Assembly: GCA_050730675.1 (NCBI GenBank)
Contig: JBOHNM010000087.1
Span: 1-17,330, forward strand
DNA length: 17,330 nt
Direction of reading: 5' to 3'
Source: JBOHNM01 sp050730675
GTDB lineage: Bacteria; Planctomycetota; Phycisphaerae; Phycisphaerales; UBA1924
In this document: one piece after another, positions 1 to 6,821 of the stretch
Layout of the letters: each line of letters begins with the position of its first letter
Numbering within the stretch: position 1 is the first letter of the stretch
Translations under genes and position numbers: made by a program
Notes under the pieces: model-generated
Database searches by the model: none
What the model saw: the letters and a program-made list of their open reading frames with translations, nothing else
Told to the model about the DNA's origin: nothing

Positions 1-873
1 GCGGGCACCTCTGCAGGCGCGAAGGCTGCGGCGAATGACGCCGCGGAATTGGCCCAGGAAGTGGCCCACCAGATCGCCCATGAGGTGACGCGCGAGGTGG
101 TGCGCGTCGAAAATCGACCGATGCGCCGGCGACTGCCCGACACGCGTGCGTCGATCACGCACAAGTTCAATATCGCCGGCAACGAGGGGTACTTGACGGT
201 CGGCCTTTACGAGGACGGGCTTCCCGGCGAGCTGTTCATCACGATGGCCAAGGAAGGTTCGACGATCGGTGGGCTGATGGACGCCCTCGGCACCGCGACG
301 AGCGTGGCTCTGCAGTACGGCGTGCCGGTCGAGAGCCTCGTCAACAAGTTCACGCACCAGCGCTTCGAGCCGGCGGGGATGACGACCAACTCGGACATCC
401 CCTTCGCCAAGAGCCTGGTGGACTACATCTTCCGGTGGATGGGGATGCAGTTCATCCCCGGGTACAAGGAAGCCAACTCACCGCGGCGCGAGTCGATGAG
501 CGAGGAGGCGATCCCCACCCACGCGATCAGCGTCGATCGGCACAAGGATGCGGATGCCGAGAACCTCGCGCCGATCGGGCGGCGCACGCGGATCACCGAG
601 GTCGGCGACCCCCACGCTCCGACCAACGGTCACGGGCGCAACGGTCACTCCCACAGCCACACGCGCGATGGGGTGAGCATCGACGTCGATGTGAAACACA
701 TCCACGTCGAGGGCTCGGGGGCCGACGCGGCCAGCGGTGTCATGTCCGCCTTGGCGCGGGCGATGCAGGCCTCGGGCGACGGCCCGCCCTGCTCGGTCTG
801 CGGGACCATCACCGTCCGCAACGGCACGTGCTACAAGTGCGTGAACTGCGGCACGTCGCAGGGGTGCTCGTGA
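1..873 (+). CDS. nrdJ: Adenosylcobalamin-dependent (class II) ribonucleotide reductase, C-terminal part
   Basis: This is the 3' end of a class II ribonucleotide reductase, which reduces ribonucleotides to deoxyribonucleotides using adenosylcobalamin. The frame is open from base 1, so the start and the catalytic barrel lie outside the window; 290 residues are visible. The stretch from about residue 40 to 145 (HKFNIAGNEGYLTVGLYEDG, then GLMDALGTATSVALQYGVP, KFTHQRFEPAGMT and SLVDYIFRWMG) is typical of the C-terminal region of NrdJ. A variable His/Gly/Asn-rich linker follows at about residues 205-240 (GHGRNGHSHSHTRDG). The protein ends in a cysteine-rich zinc-ribbon-like tail (CSVCG, then CYKCVNCG, then a terminal GCS), as expected for the C-terminal cysteine domain of this family. 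A perfect hairpin lies 32 bases after the stop. Family assignment is secure. Confidence 0.93.
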   Translation, partial: AGTSAGAKAAANDAAELAQEVAHQIAHEVTREVVRVENRPMRRRLPDTRASITHKFNIAGNEGYLTVGLYEDGLPGELFITMAKEGSTIGGLMDALGTATSVALQYGVPVESLVNKFTHQRFEPAGMTTNSDIPFAKSLVDYIFRWMGMQFIPGYKEANSPRRESMSEEAIPTHAISVDRHKDADAENLAPIGRRTRITEVGDPHAPTNGHGRNGHSHSHTRDGVSIDVDVKHIHVEGSGADAASGVMSALARAMQASGDGPPCSVCGTITVRNGTCYKCVNCGTSQGCS

Positions 874-904
874 TCGTCAACAAATGTGTGTAGATGTCCC
901 AATG

Positions 905-931
905 CCCCGCCGCTCACGCGGCGGGGTTCTT
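905..931 (+). terminator. Perfect 9-bp hairpin after nrdJ; terminator or REP-like unit
   Basis: CCCCGCCGC (905-913), loop TCAC, GCGGCGGGG (918-926), followed by TTCTT. The stem is perfect and lies 32 bases downstream of the nrdJ stop, so it may terminate that transcript. The T-run is short and interrupted. A stand-alone GC hairpin with this form also resembles REP-like intergenic repeats and the end hairpins of IS200/IS605 elements. Confidence 0.6.
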
Positions 932-1120
932 CCACGGAGTGAAGCGCGGGACCGAGGGTGCACTCACGGTGGGCGGATGGATCCCCACCACGGACGCTGA
1001 AGAAGGATCAAGGCGTCCGTTGCTGCCAGAAGAGACTAGAGCCCGATGGTGGGCCAAGGATGAGTCAAGACTGCCAGCGCCCCGGTCCCCGCTTCGTTCC
1101 CGGATTCGTGACTGAGAAAC
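932..1120. other. Non-coding gap with three short inverted repeats
   Basis: No convincing gene is visible between the nrdJ hairpin and the convergent EVE gene. Three inverted repeats occur in a row: GGTGGG (968-973) with CCCACC (984-989); ACGGACGC (990-997) with GCGTCCGT (1013-1020), an 8-bp perfect stem with a 15-base loop; and GCCC (1041-1044) with GGGC (1051-1054). The region could be a 3' untranslated region, a small structured RNA or a mobile-element remnant. I recognise no RNA family in it. Confidence 0.3.
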
Positions 1121-1546
1121 TCAGAGCCCCGCGAGCTTGCGCAGCGCCTTGTCCAGCGCCGGCGGCACGGCCATGACGCTCAGGCGGCCCTGACGGACGA
1201 GCAGAAACTCCTTGAAGCGTGCATCGGCCTTGATGGCGGCAAGCGTGACGGGAGTGGGGGCGGGCTTGACCGGCTCGATCTTCACGCACGCGAACTTCGG
1301 CTCGCCCTTGTCGGTGCGCCCCGGTTGCTTGGGGTCTTCCTGCGGATCGCCTGCCGCGCGCGCCAGACCGACGATCGCCTTCTCGTCGCCGGTGTGGTAG
1401 ATGAACAGCTCATCGCCCTTGCGGATGGAGCGCAGCGCGATCAACGCCGCGGGATTCGCGACGCCCGTCCAGAGCGTGGACTTGTCGCGCTGGAGATCGG
1501 CAAAGGAATAGTCGGTGGGTTCGGTCTTGAGGAGGAAGGTGGCCAT
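1121..1546 (-). CDS. EVE domain-containing protein
   Basis: A 141-residue protein that is essentially one EVE domain, a PUA-like fold proposed to read modified bases in nucleic acids. Recognisable blocks are the start MATFLLKTEPTDYSFADLQ, then LWTGVANPAALIALRSI, KGDELFIYHTGDEKAIVGLA and a C-terminal VRQGRLSVM segment; this is the usual size and order for bacterial EVE proteins. The gene starts 15 bases after the stop of the aldose 1-epimerase on the same strand, so they may be co-transcribed. There is no Shine-Dalgarno sequence. Instead TACCCT ends 5 bases before the ATG, which could be a -10 element of a leaderless transcript. The partner modification and biological role cannot be read from the sequence. 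Confidence 0.88.
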   Translation of the reverse strand: MATFLLKTEPTDYSFADLQRDKSTLWTGVANPAALIALRSIRKGDELFIYHTGDEKAIVGLARAAGDPQEDPKQPGRTDKGEPKFACVKIEPVKPAPTPVTLAAIKADARFKEFLLVRQGRLSVMAVPPALDKALRKLAGL

Positions 1547-1551
1547 GCGCG

Positions 1552-1557
1552 AGGGTA
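1552..1557 (-). promoter_or_regulatory. Candidate -10 (TACCCT) directly upstream of EVE gene
   Basis: On the minus strand TACCCT is followed by CGCGC and then the ATG. The spacing of 5 bases would place transcription start at or next to the start codon. It sits in the 15-base gap after the epimerase stop. No good -35 element is visible. It is one of six such hexamers in this window. Confidence 0.3.
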
Positions 1558-1561
1558 CCGC

Positions 1562-2518
1562 TCACGCCGGACCGACGGCGAACGTGATCCAGGTGTCAAG
1601 GCTTTGCCCCGGTTCCAGCACGGCCACACCCGTGCCCATCCAGCCCTTCTCCATCAGGTTGAAGCCGTCGTTGGTCATCGTCAGCGGCTCGATCGCGAAG
1701 TAGGGCTCCGGCCCGCCAGCCTTGTTGCGCGGCGCGAAGAGGACCAGGTGGCCGAGATTCGGTGAGGAGCTCATTTCCATCGCGACGCGCGACTTGGGCC
1801 AGACCGCCTTGGCCCACCCGCCATAGCCGGCGAAGACGTCGTTGATTTCGGTCTCGGGGATCGGCCGCAGACCGGCAAAATGCTCGGTCAGTTTGTCGCG
1901 CTGCGCGGGGCCGATGGGGAGACTCTGGTTTACCGGGTAGCGTCCAGTGCTCGGCGCAGTCATTTCCACGGGTTCGTCCACGCCGCTGAGCAGCCGTGGG
2001 AAGTAGGGGTGGATGCCGCAGCCCGCGGGTATCGGGTTGTCGCCGATGTTGGTCACGCTCAGGTCGATGCGGAGTGCGCCCGTCGAGAGATCGAAGCGGA
2101 TCTTGCTTGTGAAAGGAAAGGGGAAGTTTACATCCGCGAACCGGCGGCTGTCGAAGCCGAGGCTTGCCGACACGGGCGTGCGGTCGATGATCGCCCACGG
2201 CCGCGCCCGCACATCACCGTGGATGGCGGTGCCGTCGGCGCTGCTGACGCGGAGCCGGTGGGTGACGCCGCGGAAGGTGAAGCGGGCGTCGCGGATGCGG
2301 TTGGTCCACGGGGCCATGGTGAATGATGGGGGTTTGGAGGCGGGCTCCTCGCCGGGGACGTTGCGTGAAATGACCCGCAGCCAGCGGCCGTCGTCGTGGG
2401 GGGGGCGATATTCCAGCCCGAGGAGGGAGCCGCCGTGCTCGTGGTCCACGGCCAGGCGGAGGCGGCCGAACTCGATCGTGATCGGCGCGGCAGTAGCGGA
2501 GGGGATGGAGGGTTGCAC
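1562..2518 (-). CDS. Aldose 1-epimerase (mutarotase) family protein
   Basis: A protein of about 318 residues of the galactose-mutarotase fold, which interconverts alpha and beta anomers of aldoses or acts on related sugars. Supporting blocks are the N-terminal LEYRPPHDDGRWLRVISRN, WTNRIRDARFTFRGVTHRL, the GCGIHPYFPRLL segment carrying a family histidine, and the C-terminal YFAIEPLTMTNDGFNL carrying the likely catalytic glutamate. The sugar specificity cannot be told. I chose the GTG at 2518: TATCCT lies 6 bases upstream, and the first clearly domain-like residues (ITIEFGRLRLAVDHEHGGSL) follow soon after. An upstream in-frame TTG at 2539 would add seven residues, but its purine-rich stretch sits only one base away. 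It probably heads a two-gene unit with the EVE gene. Confidence 0.82.
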   Translation of the reverse strand: MQPSIPSATAAPITIEFGRLRLAVDHEHGGSLLGLEYRPPHDDGRWLRVISRNVPGEEPASKPPSFTMAPWTNRIRDARFTFRGVTHRLRVSSADGTAIHGDVRARPWAIIDRTPVSASLGFDSRRFADVNFPFPFTSKIRFDLSTGALRIDLSVTNIGDNPIPAGCGIHPYFPRLLSGVDEPVEMTAPSTGRYPVNQSLPIGPAQRDKLTEHFAGLRPIPETEINDVFAGYGGWAKAVWPKSRVAMEMSSSPNLGHLVLFAPRNKAGGPEPYFAIEPLTMTNDGFNLMEKGWMGTGVAVLEPGQSLDTWITFAVGPA

Positions 2519-2524
2519 AGGCGC

Positions 2525-2530
2525 AGGATA
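2525..2530 (-). promoter_or_regulatory. Candidate -10 (TATCCT) upstream of aldose 1-epimerase
   Basis: On the minus strand TATCCT is followed by GCGCCT and then GTG at 2518. The spacing fits a leaderless mRNA. The -35 region is GC-rich and has no recognisable element. Confidence 0.3.
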
Positions 2531-2606
2531 ACCCCGCAAGCTCCCCTGCGCGCGGGGGTTTGCCGGTGCGCCGTGTGGGGGATTTGGGGGGCTGCGCGGA
2601 GCCGAT

Positions 2607-2627
2607 AACCGAGCCGCGCGGCTGGTT
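2607..2627. promoter_or_regulatory. Dyad in the divergent epimerase/coiled-coil intergenic region
   Basis: AGCCGCGCGGCT (2612-2623) is a perfect 12-bp palindrome. It is extended by AACC on the left (2607-2610, skipping G2611) and GGTT on the right (2624-2627), giving 10 paired bases per arm. It lies between two divergent genes, where an operator is plausible. No DNA-binding protein is encoded beside it. Confidence 0.3.
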
Positions 2628-2677
2628 CTGCGGACGTGCGTTCAGGCGCTGCGCGGGCGCGTCGATAGGCACATGGG

Positions 2678-2708
2678 GCGGGCGCGGTGCGCCCGCGTTG
2701 CCCTTTTT
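2678..2708 (+). terminator. Hairpin plus T-run just upstream of the coiled-coil gene
   Basis: GCGGGCGC (2678-2685), loop GGT, GCGCCCGC (2689-2696), then GTTGCCC and TTTTT (2704-2708). The 8-bp GC stem followed by five Ts 15 bases before the ATG looks like an intrinsic terminator, placed where it would act on the leader of the downstream gene. The 7-base gap between stem and T-run weakens the call. Confidence 0.35.
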
Positions 2709-2722
2709 CGTCTGGACACGAT

Positions 2723-5083
2723 ATGAAGCAGCCCCAGAACCACGACGACCCGGCACTCCATCCCGCGCCCGAGCAGCACACGCTCGCGAGCCACCACGAT
2801 GGCGTCGGCGACCACGCCGCCACGGTGATCGCGGCGATGGAGGCGAAGCTGGCCGAGGTGCAGCGCCTGAGCGCCGAGTCTTCGCGCCGCGCCGCCGAAC
2901 TGGATACGCGCGAGGTCGAGCTGGTCAAGACGCGGCTGGATATCGAGACGCAGCGCCGGACCATCGGCGACCAGCGCCGGGAAATCGAAACGCTCCGCAC
3001 ACGGATTGCCGCCGAGCAGCAAGAACACGACGAACGGCTCAAGGCGCTGGAGGCGGACCTGGGCACCTCGCGTCAGAGCCTCGACAGCGACCGCGCGACG
3101 CTGGAGAGCCAGCGAGCAGAGTTCGGTCTGCGGGCCGCGAGCATCGAGCAGCAGGGCCGGCAGATCGAAGAGCAGCGGGGGGCCATCGAGGCGCGATCGA
3201 AGCAGCTCGACACGGTCGAGCGCGAATCACGCGAGCGCAGCGAGCGGACGGAAAAACTCGCCGCCGAGACGGCGCGCTTGCGCCAGGAACTCGATTCCGC
3301 CCGGGCCGCGCTCGACGAGCAGCGCAAGGGCCTGGACCACCGCGCGGCGGAACTCGCCTCGCAGGATGCGGAACTCAAGCGCCGCCACAGCGAAATCACG
3401 CAGCGCGAGCAGCAGCTCGCCGGCGCCGAGCAGATCGAGCAGGCGCTCCGCGCCCAACAGGCCACGCTCAAGAGCGCCCAGGAGCAACTCGCCGAGCGTG
3501 CCAAGGCCGTCGAGGCCCGTGCCGCGGCGCTCGCCGAGCGCGAGGCCGCCCTCGGCAAGCTCGAGCACGAGATCGCCGAACGCAGCCGCCAGGCCAACCA
3601 GCGACTCGAGCAGGCCGCCGAGCAGCTCCGCATGGCCGAAGAGCGGGCCGAGCATGCCGACGAGCAGGTGAGCCTGGCCGAGGCAAAGCTCAGCGCCGCC
3701 GGCCAGAGCGCCCAGCAGGCTGTCGCCGGGCGCGTCGAGATGCACGAGAAGCTGGTCGCCGCGGAAAAGGCACAAAAGGAAGCTGTCCACCGCGCCAACG
3801 AACTCGAGCAGGAGATGGCCAAGGTTCGTGCGTCCTCCGGCGCCGACCACGCCGCCCGAGCCGAGCTGCAGGCACGATTCGACGCGCTGAACGCCGATGC
3901 CGAGCGTTCCGCACAGAAGGCTGCCGCCGCGGAGCGCGAACTCGCCGAGACCAAGGCCCGGTTCGAGGAGACGCTCAAGCAGGCCGCGGCCCAGAAGAAA
4001 GAACTCGACACCGCCATCAAGCGACTCAGCGGCAACAAACTCGCCTCGGAATTCGAGGAGCTGAAAAAGACCCTCGCGGCACGCGAGGAGACGCTGCGTC
4101 AGGTCGCCCAGCGGTTGATGGCCGCCGAGCAGCAACTCGGCAACCGCCCCGCCAAGGGTGCCGACGGGGAGACCGAGCCCCAGACCGAGCACGAGGGCGA
4201 CATCTCGCCGCACGAGCCTGCCGACATGGCCGGCTTCGAAGAGTTGATCGAGAAGGTCCGCACACGTCAGCGCAGGCTGAAGCTCTACAAGCAGTTGCTC
4301 GGCGCGCAGTCACGCAAGATCATGCAGGCCAAGGCCGCGATGCAACGCAAGGCCGAGCAGTACGACCAGGTGATCGCGCAGCGGGCGAAGATCTCCGAGG
4401 CGGCGGCGAGCCTGGAACTGGAGAAGCAGAAGGTGCAGACCAAGGCAGCCAAGGGCGGTGCGGCCCTGGTGACGTTCTGCATCTTCGCGACCGTCGCGAT
4501 CATCGGCGCGCTCGGCTGGGCGATCGCGGGGCAAGTGGCCCCGGCGACGTTCGCGGCCCGCGCGACGCTCGTGGCCGATGCCAAGGGGCGCGAGTTGACG
4601 CACGACGAGGCGCTGGCGTGGACCGAGAGCATGGAGAAGCTCACCGACGATCCGGGGCTGGCGCAGCTGGCCGCCGAGCGGTTCTCGCAGCGCGGCATGG
4701 TGGGGCTCTCCACCGTCGGCGCTGTGCGCGACCACTTCAAGCAGAACATGACGCTCTTCACCGATCGTGCGGGCGAGGTGACTTTCGAGCTGCGCTCGCC
4801 GGGCTCGGAGCGGGCCTCGCGTGAACTGGAGACGTTCGTGATCGCCGCGACGGCGATGGCGAACCAGCAGCGCGATACGCGGGCCGACGGCGCGGGCGCG
4901 CTGCTCAAGGAGCCGGTCAAGGCCGGGTCCGAGCCGCTGGCCGACCAGCGACTGATCTACGTCGCGGGGATCGGCGGGGCGGGGACGATCATCGCGCTGC
5001 TCATCGGCGCGATCATCTACCGCTTCCTTGCGCGGTCGAAGGCGAAGTTCGAGCGTGAGAGCGCGGCGCTCGCGGCGTTCTGA
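2723..5083 (+). CDS. Large coiled-coil protein with C-terminal two-helix membrane module
   Basis: A 786-residue protein with no catalytic motif that I recognise. After a short polar, His-rich N-terminus, residues of about 35 to 470 are a long Glu/Ala/Gln/Arg-rich heptad-type coiled coil. A second helical segment (about 500-575, with KVRTRQRRLKLYKQLLGAQ) leads into membrane helix 1 (about 580-602, ALVTFCIFATVAIIGALGWA). Next comes a soluble domain of about 140 residues, then helix 2 (about 744-768, LIYVAGIGGAGTIIALLIGA) and a short basic tail. The two-helix layout around an external domain resembles Wzz-type polysaccharide chain-length proteins, and the segment with LTDDPGLAQLAAERF is loosely similar; this is inference. 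The coiled coil would then be cytoplasmic. The ATG at 2723 is preferred to the upstream GTG at 2687, which lies inside the hairpin. Confidence 0.8.
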   Translation: MKQPQNHDDPALHPAPEQHTLASHHDGVGDHAATVIAAMEAKLAEVQRLSAESSRRAAELDTREVELVKTRLDIETQRRTIGDQRREIETLRTRIAAEQQEHDERLKALEADLGTSRQSLDSDRATLESQRAEFGLRAASIEQQGRQIEEQRGAIEARSKQLDTVERESRERSERTEKLAAETARLRQELDSARAALDEQRKGLDHRAAELASQDAELKRRHSEITQREQQLAGAEQIEQALRAQQATLKSAQEQLAERAKAVEARAAALAEREAALGKLEHEIAERSRQANQRLEQAAEQLRMAEERAEHADEQVSLAEAKLSAAGQSAQQAVAGRVEMHEKLVAAEKAQKEAVHRANELEQEMAKVRASSGADHAARAELQARFDALNADAERSAQKAAAAERELAETKARFEETLKQAAAQKKELDTAIKRLSGNKLASEFEELKKTLAAREETLRQVAQRLMAAEQQLGNRPAKGADGETEPQTEHEGDISPHEPADMAGFEELIEKVRTRQRRLKLYKQLLGAQSRKIMQAKAAMQRKAEQYDQVIAQRAKISEAAASLELEKQKVQTKAAKGGAALVTFCIFATVAIIGALGWAIAGQVAPATFAARATLVADAKGRELTHDEALAWTESMEKLTDDPGLAQLAAERFSQRGMVGLSTVGAVRDHFKQNMTLFTDRAGEVTFELRSPGSERASRELETFVIAATAMANQQRDTRADGAGALLKEPVKAGSEPLADQRLIYVAGIGGAGTIIALLIGAIIYRFLARSKAKFERESAALAAF

Positions 5084-5107
5084 GCACACACAACTGAATT
5101 CAATGAA

Positions 5108-5142
5108 CAACGCCCCGGTCGGCCGGGGCGTTGTGTGTTTTT
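5108..5142 (+). terminator. Strong intrinsic terminator
   Basis: CAACGCCCCGG (5108-5118), loop TCGG, CCGGGGCGTTG (5123-5133), then TGTGTTTTT. The 11-bp stem is perfect, with a tetraloop and a T-rich tail, 24 bases after the stop of the coiled-coil gene. It also separates that gene from the convergent anti-sigma gene and may work weakly in the other direction. Confidence 0.88.
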
Positions 5143-5170
5143 GCGAGATGAAATCAGCCAAACCGCCCGA

Positions 5171-5959
5171 TCACAGGCTCATGCTCTGCAGCACGGGCTT
5201 GGCGTCTGACGCGGAGGCCTTGAGCACCAGACGGCTGCCGACGGGGATAGACAGGCCTGCGATCTCCTCCGCCGCGCGGTGACCGGTGGTTGCCTGGAAC
5301 GTCAGAACGACGTCGCTGGTCTTGCCATCGGGCGTGACAACCGTGAGTTGGTAGGCGCCCAGGTCCGAGGGAAGATTGCGGCAGAAGAACTGGCCGGTCT
5401 TGGTTGCGGGGTCCAGGAGCAGAAGAGCCTGCGCGCCGGGTTGCCCGCCGGCGGCGACGTCGAACTTGATGAACTCGGTCTTGTTGTTCATCAGTGCTTG
5501 CTCGAAGCGCGAGCCGAACTCCTCATTGAACTTCTTGATAAAAGTGTCGCTGCGGATCGCCGTCTCCAGTTCACGCTGCTGTGACTGGAATTGCATCAGC
5601 GCAAAGCCGAATGCCACGGCCGCAGCGATGCTGCCGATCGCCAGCACACGCCAGACCGGGCTGACCGTGCGGCTGGGCATGAGCGAGGGCTCGATGCGGC
5701 CGATGACGTCGCGCTGCGGGATGCTCTGCCCGGCCGCGGCCATCACCGCGTCGATGACGCGCTGGCGCAGGCTCGGGGCGGGCTGCACCTGCGGGAGCAG
5801 GTGGTCCATCTCGGCCATGCGCGACTGCTGGGCGCGCACCTGCGTCTTGACGGCGTCGGGCGCGGCGGCGAACGCCGTCTCGAAAGCCTTGCGCTCCTGC
5901 TCGTCGAGCAGGCCGAAGGCGTCGAGTGAAGCGAGTTCGATGAGTTGCTGAGGGTTCAT
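5171..5959 (-). CDS. RskA-type anti-sigma factor
   Basis: A 262-residue membrane anti-sigma factor expected to hold the ECF sigma factor encoded just upstream. The N-terminal cytoplasmic part (LIELASLDAFGLLDEQERKA) matches the start of RskA-like anti-sigma-K factors. The HxxxCxxC zinc motif of many anti-sigma domains is absent. One membrane helix lies at about residues 104-123 (RVLAIGSIAAAVAFGFALM). It is followed by an external RskA-type domain, including LLLDPATKTGQFFCRNLP and a late AGLSIPVGSRLVL. The start codon overlaps the stop of the sigma gene by 4 bases (ATGA, 5956-5959), indicating translational coupling. The inducing signal is unknown; family members are usually inactivated by regulated proteolysis. 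Confidence 0.88.
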   Translation of the reverse strand: MNPQQLIELASLDAFGLLDEQERKAFETAFAAAPDAVKTQVRAQQSRMAEMDHLLPQVQPAPSLRQRVIDAVMAAAGQSIPQRDVIGRIEPSLMPSRTVSPVWRVLAIGSIAAAVAFGFALMQFQSQQRELETAIRSDTFIKKFNEEFGSRFEQALMNNKTEFIKFDVAAGGQPGAQALLLLDPATKTGQFFCRNLPSDLGAYQLTVVTPDGKTSDVVLTFQATTGHRAAEEIAGLSIPVGSRLVLKASASDAKPVLQSMSL

Positions 5960-6543
5960 ACTGCGACCTTCCGTTCTTCGTTCGAGTCTGAGTCACGCTC
6001 ACGCAGCCGGACGAGGGCGCGGCTGAGGGCGGATTTGATCGTGCCCAGGGGCGTGTGGAGTTCTTCGCCGATCTGGCGCAATGTCTGGCCGTTGAGGTAC
6101 GCACGGGTGACGACCGTGCGCTGCAATTCCGGGAGCTTTTCGATACGGTTCATCAAGGCATCAAACTTCTCGCGCTTCTCGGACGGCAGTGAGGGGAACT
6201 CGCCGCTCTGCAGATTCACCTGCTTCTCGTCGAGGGCCGAGGCCTTGAGCGACGAGCGTGTGCGCCGCAGGCGATCCACCAAGTAACGCCGCGAGATGAG
6301 CATTACCCAAGTCACCAAGGCCGCCCGCTGCGGGTCGTAACGCCCGGCAGTCCTCCAAAGGCGGACGAAGACCTCTTGGACAGCGTCCTCGGCTTCGTCG
6401 CGATTGGGAAGGACTTGATACGCCATGCGGTACACCAGGGAACCGAAACGGTCATAGAGGCCAGCGACCGCTTTGGGATCACCGCCGGCAACGCCTTGCA
6501 TCAGAGCCAGATCGATACTCTGGTTTTCCGGCGAGGCGGACAT
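5956..6543 (-). CDS. ECF-family RNA polymerase sigma factor (SigK-like)
   Basis: A 195-residue sigma-70 factor of the extracytoplasmic-function type. Region 2 spans about residues 25-95, with LYDRFGSLVYRMAYQVL, the DEAEDAVQEVFVRLWR core-binding block and WVMLISRRYLVDRLRR. Region 4 spans about 130-182, with LPELQRTVVTRAYLNGQT and the helix-turn-helix RQIGEELHTPLGTIKSALSR. Region 3 is absent, as expected. The ATG at 6543 is chosen because GGGGA (6549-6553 on the minus strand) lies 5 bases upstream. The in-frame GTG at 6555 would overlap that ribosome site. It is coupled to the anti-sigma gene by a 4-base overlap. A SigK/RskA-like role in an envelope or redox response is inference from the partner only. 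Confidence 0.93.
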   Translation of the reverse strand: MSASPENQSIDLALMQGVAGGDPKAVAGLYDRFGSLVYRMAYQVLPNRDEAEDAVQEVFVRLWRTAGRYDPQRAALVTWVMLISRRYLVDRLRRTRSSLKASALDEKQVNLQSGEFPSLPSEKREKFDALMNRIEKLPELQRTVVTRAYLNGQTLRQIGEELHTPLGTIKSALSRALVRLRERDSDSNEERKVAV

Positions 6544-6566
6544 GATGTTCCCCACAGGCTGCGAGA

Positions 6567-6589
6567 CACACCGGGAGAATCCCTGTGTG
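6567..6589. promoter_or_regulatory. Imperfect inverted repeat upstream of the sigma gene
   Basis: CACACCGGG (6567-6575), loop AGAAT, CCCTGTGTG (6581-6589): eight pairs with one C/T mismatch. It lies 24 bases before the sigma ATG, most likely in the 5' leader, and could be an RNA hairpin or an operator. The rest of the 278-base divergent gap up to 6821 shows no clear promoter or other gene. Confidence 0.35.
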
Positions 6590-6821
6590 CGAGTTTCTCA
6601 CGGCCTCCGATACGGCAGAACGGGCTTGTCGGTTGCATCCAGGCCAGCCCTGCATGAAGAGCTTATCATGGAATCGGCCGCAGGCACGCAACATCTTGTT
6701 TGCCGATCGTTTGGTGGTCGTTTGTCCACATTTTAACCGATGGAGAACTCCCGAGGCTGGCGGAAGTATCAAAGGTCCGGTAGACTGACGGGAGCAGTTC
6801 GGTCCACGTGGGAGCCATTCC

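Noticed and set aside
894..1115. 73-residue open frame after nrdJ
   Set aside because: No recognisable domain and no ribosome site. It starts next to a perfect hairpin, and its Arg/Pro-rich composition is what random GC-rich DNA gives.
3073..4213. Long open frames on the minus strand opposite the coiled-coil gene
   Set aside because: Ser/Ala- or Leu/Gly-rich antisense shadows of Glu/Ala/Arg codons. No motif or start signal.
2560..4824. 754-residue open frame overlapping the coiled-coil gene
   Set aside because: It is out of frame with the coiled-coil gene, and its Arg/Gly/Ala-rich content is the shadow of the GCN/GAG repeats of the true frame. The true frame has heptads and membrane helices.
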